From: Paenibacillus aurantius
Lineage (GTDB): Bacteria > Bacillota > Bacilli > Paenibacillales > NBRC-103111
Direction: 5' to 3'
Length of the DNA: 64,000 bases
NCBI RefSeq assembly: GCF_032268605.1
Contig: NZ_CP130318.1
Span: 2,886,001-2,950,000 of the forward strand
Shown: positions 58,712 to 64,000 of the stretch, in pieces
Position numbering within the stretch: the stretch's first letter is position 1
Layout of the letters: every line of letters starts with the position of its first letter
Notes under the pieces: model-generated
Told to the model about the DNA's origin: nothing
The model's database searches: none
The model's input: only the letters and a program-made list of their open reading frames with translations
Made by a program: the position numbers and the translations under genes

Positions 58712-60211
58712 GTGCTGCGTAAAACCGTTTCATTCATCTTCGTCCTTCTGCCTGTCTTCTCCGCCGGCTGCTCGGTCCTCGGACCGAGCTCTCCCCAGGC
58801 TTCTCCCCATGAAAAAACCCGGGAGATCAAAATCGTGGCCAACAGCCTGGGCGTTGCCTTTCCTAAGGGAACGGATGTGAACCACAACCCTTACGTGGAC
58901 TATATCGAGAAGGAAACGGGCATCCGCCTGAATGTGACCCTGCCTCCTTTGAACGGGTATGACGAGAAGCTGAACCTGATCATGGGCTCCGGGAAGGGAC
59001 TCGATATGATTAACACAAGCAATTCCTCGTGGTTCGTTCATCATGTGAACCGCCGTGCGCTTCTCCCCTTGACCGGCCTTATCGAGAAATACGGCCCGAA
59101 CCTGAAGAAGAAGATTCCCCAGGAGGCTTGGGATATGGTGACGGTAAACGGGGAAATCTACGCGATCCCGAGTTTGAATGAGGTGAAAGGAAACGAGATC
59201 ATGTACGCCCGCAAGGATTGGCTGGACCGGCTCGGGCTGAAGCCTCCCCATACGCTGGAGGAGTATACGGCCGTGATGAAAGCCTTTGCCGGACAAGACC
59301 CGGACGGCGACGGCCGGAATGACACCTACGGCTTCTCCATGCTGGAGAGCATGGGCCGCACGTCGCCCCTCTTGGGCGCGTTTGGGGTGCAGTGGAACGC
59401 GTGGTACGAGCGGGATGGCAAGCTTGTCTATTCCGGCATTCTTCCGGAGATGAAGCAGGCGCTTGCCTATTTCCGCGACCTGTACGAGCAGGATGTGCTC
59501 GACCCGGAATTTCCCATCAACAAGATGGAGGTGCTCGGGGATAAAATCGCGAACGGCCAGGTGGGCCTCTATTCCGCCGCCTGGTCGGACACCCGGACGT
59601 ATATTGCCGCGAACCGGGCGAAGGATCCGAAGGCGGAGTGGATCCCGCTGGACTTTCCGGTCGGAAGCGGCGGGCGGAGCGGGGTCTACAACACGCCGGT
59701 GGTCCGGTCGTACAACATGATTCCCGTCGGAAGCGGGCATGCGGAGGAAGTGATCCGCTTCCTCGATTTCGTGGCGGGTCCCGGCCAAACGACCTTGAAG
59801 CTCGGCTTCCAAGGTGATGTCTGGACGAGGGAGAACGACCGTCTCGCCATCCGGTTCGACCGGCATGTGGAGCAGGGCTACCGCGGCATCTACGGAGCGC
59901 TCGCAGATATGGCGGATCCCGTCATGACGAAGGAGAGACTGGAAGCGCTCGGCCCCTCCCTGCGGCTCTCTGAGAACGTGCAGAGCATCGAGAGCCATTT
60001 GATGATCAACCGGTTCACGGGTCCATCCGTGCCTGCCATGGGCAAGCATCAGGTGAAGCTGTCCGGCCTTCAGGAGGAGACCTTCACCCGGATCGTGGCG
60101 GGGATCAGCCCCCTCGACGACTTCGATACGTTCGTGCAGAAGTGGAAGGAGATGGGCGGCGACGAAATTACCGGAGAGGTGAACGAGTGGTGGCGGGAAA
60201 ACGGCCATTAA
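58712..60211 (+). CDS. Sugar-binding lipoprotein next to an orphan sensor kinase
   Basis: 499 residues. The signal ends in lipobox SAGC (Cys near residue 20). The mature part is LipO-like, with DPDGDGRNDTYGFS near residue 198 as the calcium loop. No permease genes adjoin it; a YesM-type kinase gene follows 37 bp downstream. It may feed permeases encoded elsewhere (e.g. the set at 49505-51403), or present the sugar to the kinase for sensing. GTG 58712 is preceded by AAAGGGGGAG. Confidence 0.88.
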   Translation: MLRKTVSFIFVLLPVFSAGCSVLGPSSPQASPHEKTREIKIVANSLGVAFPKGTDVNHNPYVDYIEKETGIRLNVTLPPLNGYDEKLNLIMGSGKGLDMINTSNSSWFVHHVNRRALLPLTGLIEKYGPNLKKKIPQEAWDMVTVNGEIYAIPSLNEVKGNEIMYARKDWLDRLGLKPPHTLEEYTAVMKAFAGQDPDGDGRNDTYGFSMLESMGRTSPLLGAFGVQWNAWYERDGKLVYSGILPEMKQALAYFRDLYEQDVLDPEFPINKMEVLGDKIANGQVGLYSAAWSDTRTYIAANRAKDPKAEWIPLDFPVGSGGRSGVYNTPVVRSYNMIPVGSGHAEEVIRFLDFVAGPGQTTLKLGFQGDVWTRENDRLAIRFDRHVEQGYRGIYGALADMADPVMTKERLEALGPSLRLSENVQSIESHLMINRFTGPSVPAMGKHQVKLSGLQEETFTRIVAGISPLDDFDTFVQKWKEMGGDEITGEVNEWWRENGH

Positions 60212-60248
60212 CCAGGGGTTCGCATACCGCCCGAAAGGAGCAAACGGC

Positions 60249-62093
60249 ATGACCGCAAAAGAATGGCTTACCCGCATACGCTACCGGTTGGCCGGTTATA
60301 TTCAAGTCCGGCTGACCTGGTATTTCCTTCTGATCCTGCTCCCGCTCGTCGGGCTCAGCCTGTTCGCCATTTTCCGCTCCCAAGCGGTGCTGGAGGAGCA
60401 GACCGGCCAAAGGACGCAGGCGGCCCTTCATGCGATGGCCGATTCCCTCGATCTCGCCCTGCAGAACATCGTCCAGCTTTCTTCGCTCGTGGCTTTCCAT
60501 ACGGAAATCAACTCCAATCTTCAGGGCGTGGGCCGGGAGCCGGAGAAACGGGCGTATGTTCAGTTCGCCCAGGTGATGAACGAAATCACCGATATCTCGG
60601 CCGTTAACCTGATGGTCGACCAGATCTCGATCATCCATATGCCCTCGCGTACCGTCATTTCCACGAAGGGCGGGGGGATCCGGCTTCCCGAAGGGGCGGA
60701 GAAGCAGGGGTGGTACCGGTCGCTGATGGAATCCGACGAAGGCATGATCTTCTACACTCCCCAGGAGGGGGATGCTTATCTCGCGTCCGACAGCGTCTAC
60801 CTCATCCGCACGATGGACCCATATAACCGGACGGTCATTAACCCGAATCTGCTGCTCTTGTCCTTGAAGAAAAGCACACTTATCGAGGTGGCCCGCAAGC
60901 TGCTTCCGTCCGGGCAAGCCAATCTCTACCTGTACGGCAAGGGAGGGCATCTCATCACGGGAACCGGGATTGGCACAGGGACGCAGGAGCTTAACCTCCA
61001 AAGAGAGGAGAAGACGATCCGCCGTTCTCCGGATACGGGTGAGGATTTGGTGAGCATTCGCGTAACCTCCGCTTTCACCGGGTGGTCCATGGTGCTGGAG
61101 CAGCCGCTGAAGGAGCTTCGCCGGGAGACCGACATCATAAAGCGGTTTGCCTACGGAATTATTGCCCTCAGCCTGATTCTGGCCGTGTGGATTTCGTGGA
61201 TCGTCTACCGGGGAATTTCCTCGCCGCTCCGCAAGCTTGCGTACGGGATGAAGCAGCTAAGGACAGGGAATTTCAACATCCAGCTCGCGGATAAGCGGGT
61301 CGATGAGCTCGGCTATGTAATCGAATCCTTCAATCGGATGGCCGAGAACCAGCGAAGCCTTATTCGAGATCACTACGAGAAGGAGCTTCTGTTGTCCAAG
61401 GTCGAGCTCAAGTTTCTGCAGTCGCAGATCAACCCGCATTTTCTATACAACACCCTGGATTCCATCTACTGGACGGCCAAAAATTACGAAGCCGACGAGA
61501 TCAGCGAAATGGTGCTGAACCTCTCCAAGTTCTTCCGGCTCAGCCTCAGCAAAGGCAGGGAAGCCGTGTCCATCTCGGAGACGATCGAGCATTTGCAATA
61601 CTATATCAAGGTTCAGCAGCTCCGCTTTCTCGATCATTTTACGGTCCGGTACGCCGTTTCGGAGGAAAGCAAGCCGTATCAGGTGCTCAAGCTTCTGCTT
61701 CAGCCGCTGGTGGAGAATGCCATCCTGCATGGGCTGGAGAAAAGAAGCCGGGGAGGCGAGCTCGTCATCTTTACTATGGTAGAAGGCAATCGGCTCGTGC
61801 TGGGGGTCCGAGACAATGGAATCGGCATGAACGCCGACAGGCTGGCATATATTCGTACGGAGTTGGACCGGGCTTCCCGCGAAAGCAGCGGGGTTCCCGC
61901 TGACGAGAGGAAGGGCAAGGACCTGTTCGGGCTGCGCAATGTCGCCGCCAGGCTTGCTGTCTTCTACGGAGAGGAAGCGGAGCTCGTATTCGAGAGCGAA
62001 GAGGGAGTGGGGACGACTTCCCTAATCTATCTTCCGCTCGAGAAATGCCTGGCCTCGGACCTGACCCGCCCTCTTCCGGCCACGGCCGGATGA
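60249..62093 (+). CDS. YesM-type sensor histidine kinase, no adjacent regulator
   Basis: 614 residues. TM1 lies near 22-42 (WYFLLILLPLVGLSLFAIF), a large external sensor region to about 298, TM2 at 299-322 (YGIIALSLILAVWISWIVY), then HAMP. The phospho-acceptor His is in SQINPHFLYNTLDS (near 397), and the HATPase part has LVENAILHGLEKRS and GIGMNADRL. AAAGGAG precedes ATG 60249. It is cotranscribed with the binding-protein gene. No response-regulator gene follows; the orphan YesN-type protein at 47658 is a possible partner. Confidence 0.9.
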   Translation: MTAKEWLTRIRYRLAGYIQVRLTWYFLLILLPLVGLSLFAIFRSQAVLEEQTGQRTQAALHAMADSLDLALQNIVQLSSLVAFHTEINSNLQGVGREPEKRAYVQFAQVMNEITDISAVNLMVDQISIIHMPSRTVISTKGGGIRLPEGAEKQGWYRSLMESDEGMIFYTPQEGDAYLASDSVYLIRTMDPYNRTVINPNLLLLSLKKSTLIEVARKLLPSGQANLYLYGKGGHLITGTGIGTGTQELNLQREEKTIRRSPDTGEDLVSIRVTSAFTGWSMVLEQPLKELRRETDIIKRFAYGIIALSLILAVWISWIVYRGISSPLRKLAYGMKQLRTGNFNIQLADKRVDELGYVIESFNRMAENQRSLIRDHYEKELLLSKVELKFLQSQINPHFLYNTLDSIYWTAKNYEADEISEMVLNLSKFFRLSLSKGREAVSISETIEHLQYYIKVQQLRFLDHFTVRYAVSEESKPYQVLKLLLQPLVENAILHGLEKRSRGGELVIFTMVEGNRLVLGVRDNGIGMNADRLAYIRTELDRASRESSGVPADERKGKDLFGLRNVAARLAVFYGEEAELVFESEEGVGTTSLIYLPLEKCLASDLTRPLPATAG

Positions 62094-62122
62094 TTGACAA
62101 AAAGTTTGATATGACCTAAAAT
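62094..62122 (+). promoter_or_regulatory. SigA promoter of the ZIP transporter gene
   Basis: TTGACA (62094-62099), 17-bp spacer, TAAAAT (62117-62122): nearly consensus. It begins right at the end of the kinase gene. Confidence 0.75.
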
Positions 62123-62139
62123 GTTTCCTTAGGGAAAAC
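62123..62139. promoter_or_regulatory. MntR/DtxR-like operator over the start point of transcription
   Basis: GTTTCCTTAGGGAAAAC is an imperfect palindrome directly after the -10 box, resembling Bacillus MntR sites (TTTGCCTTAAGGAAAC type). A metal-bound repressor here would block the ZIP gene when Mn or Fe is ample. Confidence 0.45.
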
Positions 62140-62168
62140 TATTTTGGTTATGGCAAAGGAGCTGCGGA

Positions 62169-62966
62169 ATGCCGGAAAATGTATGGCTGGCTTTCGGGTT
62201 GACGCTGGTCGCGGGCTTGTCGACCGGGATCGGCAGCTTATTGGCGTTTGTGACGCCAACGACGAACAAGAAGTTTCTGTCCTTGACGCTTGGCTTCTCA
62301 GCCGGGGTCATGATCTACGTTTCGATGATCGAAATTTATGTGAAGGCCAAGGATGCCTTGGTCTCCGCTTCGGGCAGTCCGGCGGGGAACTGGTATACGG
62401 CGATAGGCTTTTTTGGCGGCATGCTCCTCATCGCGCTTATCGATAAATTCGTCCCCCAGCAGGAGAACCCCCATGCGGAAGCCCGCTTGGAGAGCGACAA
62501 AGCCTCCGACGAACGGGCGTTGAAGAAGATGGGCACCTTCACCGCCTTGGCCATTGCCATTCACAACTTTCCCGAAGGGATCGCGACGTTCACGTCCGCA
62601 CTTCAGGATCCGTCGCTCGGCATCGCCATTGCCATTGCTATCGCCATTCACAATGTGCCCGAAGGGGTTGCGGTTTCCGTTCCGATATACTATGCCACGG
62701 GCAGCCGGAAAAAGGCCTTCAAGCTGTCCTTCCTGTCCGGGCTTTCCGAGCCGGTAGGGGCCCTTGTGGCTTACCTCATCTTAATGCCTTTCTTGAACGA
62801 TTTCCTGTTCGGGGTCATTTTTGCCGGGGTTGCCGGAATCATGGTGTTTATCTCGCTGGACGGCCTGCTGCCCGCAGCCAAACGGTACGACGAGGGACAC
62901 CTTTCCATTTACGGGCTTATCGGGGGAATGGTCATCATGGCGGTCAGCCTGCTTTTGTTTATTTAA
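62169..62966 (+). CDS. zupT: ZIP-family metal transporter, ZupT-like
   Basis: 265 residues, about eight membrane helices. The two metal-site helices have HNFPEG and, 36 residues later, HNVPEG, the pair that defines ZupT-type ZIP carriers. A variable cytosolic loop (QQENPHAEARLESDKASDERALKK) separates helices 3 and 4. It imports divalent metals (Zn2+, Fe2+, Mn2+). It has its own near-consensus promoter and a MntR-like operator, so Mn or Fe may be its main cargo here. CAAAGGAG precedes ATG 62169, and a terminator follows. Confidence 0.9.
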   Translation: MPENVWLAFGLTLVAGLSTGIGSLLAFVTPTTNKKFLSLTLGFSAGVMIYVSMIEIYVKAKDALVSASGSPAGNWYTAIGFFGGMLLIALIDKFVPQQENPHAEARLESDKASDERALKKMGTFTALAIAIHNFPEGIATFTSALQDPSLGIAIAIAIAIHNVPEGVAVSVPIYYATGSRKKAFKLSFLSGLSEPVGALVAYLILMPFLNDFLFGVIFAGVAGIMVFISLDGLLPAAKRYDEGHLSIYGLIGGMVIMAVSLLLFI

Positions 62967-62994
62967 TTGTTATGGAATCGGATAGGTAAATCGA

Positions 62995-63026
62995 GGGCCT
63001 ACTCCTGGGGGAGTTTGGCCTTTTTT
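62995..63026 (+). terminator. Terminator after the ZIP gene
   Basis: GGCC-T-ACTCC and GGAGT-T-TGGCC pair around TGGG, followed by six Ts. Confidence 0.8.
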
Positions 63027-63052
63027 GCTGACGAGACCGCCTGCCAGGTCGC

Positions 63053-63682
63053 CTATAGCCAGGTTCGTTTTATAATTTGCAGATAGAGAAATAAGGACTC
63101 ACGAAAGGCACCCAAACCGATTGGTATCGCCATGAGCAGTTGACCGATTGCATGGGTGGTTTCCGCTTGATAAGGGGCCTTCCACCTCTTGTTGTTGGCA
63201 GACCAAAATACTCTAGAGGCGGTGTTCTGAAATTGGACGGACATTTCTTCATTGCGGCCGATTCGAATGAGACCCAACATATAGCCATATTCAAATATAA
63301 CCAAAGAATCGGCATCAACCGTATCCAAGTTAAGTAGAACCCGAAAGGATTGAAGTTGTTTGGATGAATATTCCAGGAGCTCCTGATGTTTTAATTCCCA
63401 TGCGGCGTGTACCGAAAATAAGACAAGGGAAATCAAAATTTCCAATAGATCGCTTACTCGTTGGGAAGACGAATCTAAGATAATGACTCCATGTTTGGGA
63501 GCGATTCGAACGTATCCCTCTTGTTCCAGCTGTTGAAGAGCGGCTCTTACAGGTGTGCGGCTCATATCCAGCATCGAGCTCAGTGCACCCTCAGAAGTCG
63601 ATGTCCCTTTTGGCAATTGTCCGGAAACAATCCATTGGTGAATCGATTGATAAGCATGATGGCGTAAGGATGGTGTACGCAA
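63053..63682 (-). CDS. GntR-family transcriptional regulator
   Basis: About 210 residues. The N-terminal winged helix (residues ~5-70: AYQSIHQWIVSGQLPKG, MSRTPVRAALQQLEQEGYV, HGVIIL) is typical of GntR. The C-terminal all-helical part resembles the FadR/FCD type but lacks the usual Asp/His metal residues. TTG 63682 is chosen because GGGGGGAA lies just upstream and the reading starts directly before the HTH. An ATG at 63736 would add 18 hydrophobic residues that do not fit the family. It faces a second GntR gene; the two share a 72-bp promoter region. Confidence 0.75.
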   Translation of the reverse strand: MRTPSLRHHAYQSIHQWIVSGQLPKGTSTSEGALSSMLDMSRTPVRAALQQLEQEGYVRIAPKHGVIILDSSSQRVSDLLEILISLVLFSVHAAWELKHQELLEYSSKQLQSFRVLLNLDTVDADSLVIFEYGYMLGLIRIGRNEEMSVQFQNTASRVFWSANNKRWKAPYQAETTHAIGQLLMAIPIGLGAFRESLFLYLQIIKRTWL

Positions 63683-63706
63683 TTGGCAATTCCCCCCACA
63701 TAGAAA

Positions 63707-63715
63707 TGGTATAAT
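63707..63715 (+). promoter_or_regulatory. Extended -10 in the divergent GntR promoter region
   Basis: TGGTATAAT reads toward the rightward GntR gene. The opposite strand of the same AT-rich stretch could serve the leftward gene. Confidence 0.45.
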
Positions 63716-63754
63716 TATCATAAAACAACGGTTCATCGAAAGGAAGCAAGTGTT

Positions 63755-64000
63755 ATGCCCGTCATGGGAACCACGTTAAGAGAAGTAGCGTTCGAAACCA
63801 TCAAACAAAAAATTGTGAACGGGGAATGGGAAGGCGGGACATTTCTTTCCGAGAAACGGCTAAGCGAGCTTCTGGGAATGAGCAAAACGCCCATCCGTTC
63901 GGCCATGGACAGACTTGAAATGATCGGACTGGTGAAGCTTGCGCCCAACCAGGGAGTGATCGTTCAAGAACTTTCCCTTAAGAAAATCATGGAGATATAT
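63755..64000 (+). CDS. GntR-family transcriptional regulator, cut by the window end
   Basis: Only the first 82 residues are present. They form the winged HTH: AFETIKQKIVNGEWEGGTFL, SEKRLSELLGMSKTPIRSAM, DRLEMIGLVKLAPNQGVIV. The ligand-binding part lies beyond the window. AAAGGAAG precedes ATG 63755. It is divergent from another GntR gene, so cross-regulation is possible. Confidence 0.8.
   Translation, partial: MPVMGTTLREVAFETIKQKIVNGEWEGGTFLSEKRLSELLGMSKTPIRSAMDRLEMIGLVKLAPNQGVIVQELSLKKIMEIY

Noticed and set aside
58730-60277. Long minus-strand open frame (about 515 codons) opposite the binding lipoprotein
   Set aside because: The plus-strand gene has a lipobox and a calcium-loop motif; the antisense product has neither motifs nor a plausible start.

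Overview
The window looks like chromosomal DNA of a Paenibacillus-like, spore-forming member of the Firmicutes. It is mostly GC-rich, with strong GGAGG ribosome binding sites. It carries Lpl-type sugar ABC transporters with YesM/YesN two-component systems, tandem DegV proteins, a XerS-type recombinase and a dpp-ykf murein-peptide operon. There is no rRNA, tRNA, CRISPR array or intact insertion sequence that I can see. The first ~1 kb is more AT-rich than the rest.

Layout. (1) 0.1-1.7 kb: MazG-like pyrophosphohydrolase, small membrane protein, HAD hydrolase. (2) 1.9-3.0 kb, minus strand: M42 aminopeptidase. (3) 3.2-18.4 kb: a ten-gene, one-direction cluster holding three paralogous ferritin-like diiron proteins, three phytanoyl-CoA-dioxygenase-like (PhyH) Fe(II)/2-oxoglutarate enzymes, a GH78 alpha-L-rhamnosidase, a heparinase II/III-like lyase, a second putative lyase-fold protein and a PepV-like M20 peptidase. 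It ends at a strong terminator. (4) 18.5-21.5 kb: small beta-rich protein with a possible sporulation promoter, XRE regulator, a fourth PhyH gene on the minus strand. (5) 21.7-30.3 kb: housekeeping and conserved genes (M29 aminopeptidase, two DegV, XerS-like recombinase, lipoate ligase, radical SAM protein, beta-lactamase-fold hydrolase, DUF3870-like). (6) 30.5-39.0 kb: dppABCDE-ykfABC-like operon for uptake and recycling of cell-wall peptides. (7) 39.3-62.1 kb: carbohydrate-sensing and uptake region with one complete two-component system plus ABC set, a second ABC set beside an orphan response regulator, a secreted GHL10-type glycosidase, Gfo/Idh/MocA oxidoreductases, and a solute-binding protein paired with an orphan sensor kinase. 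(8) 62.1-64.0 kb: ZIP metal transporter behind a DtxR/MntR-like box, then two divergent GntR regulators, the last cut by the window end.

The best candidate for an undescribed system is the 3.2-18.4 kb cluster. All three ferritin-like proteins keep a full E - ExxH - E - ExxH diiron ligand set with nearly the same spacing, and all three PhyH proteins in the cluster keep HxD...H. Combined with glycan-cleaving enzymes and no transporter, this suggests iron-dependent oxidative processing of a rhamnose- and perhaps uronate-containing glycoside or glycan inside the cell. The substrate is unknown. Two copies of a ~50-bp hairpin repeat (1833-1885 and 20336-20385) bracket the region. Candidate regulatory sites include direct repeats with a 21-bp period ahead of the first Lpl-type ABC operon.
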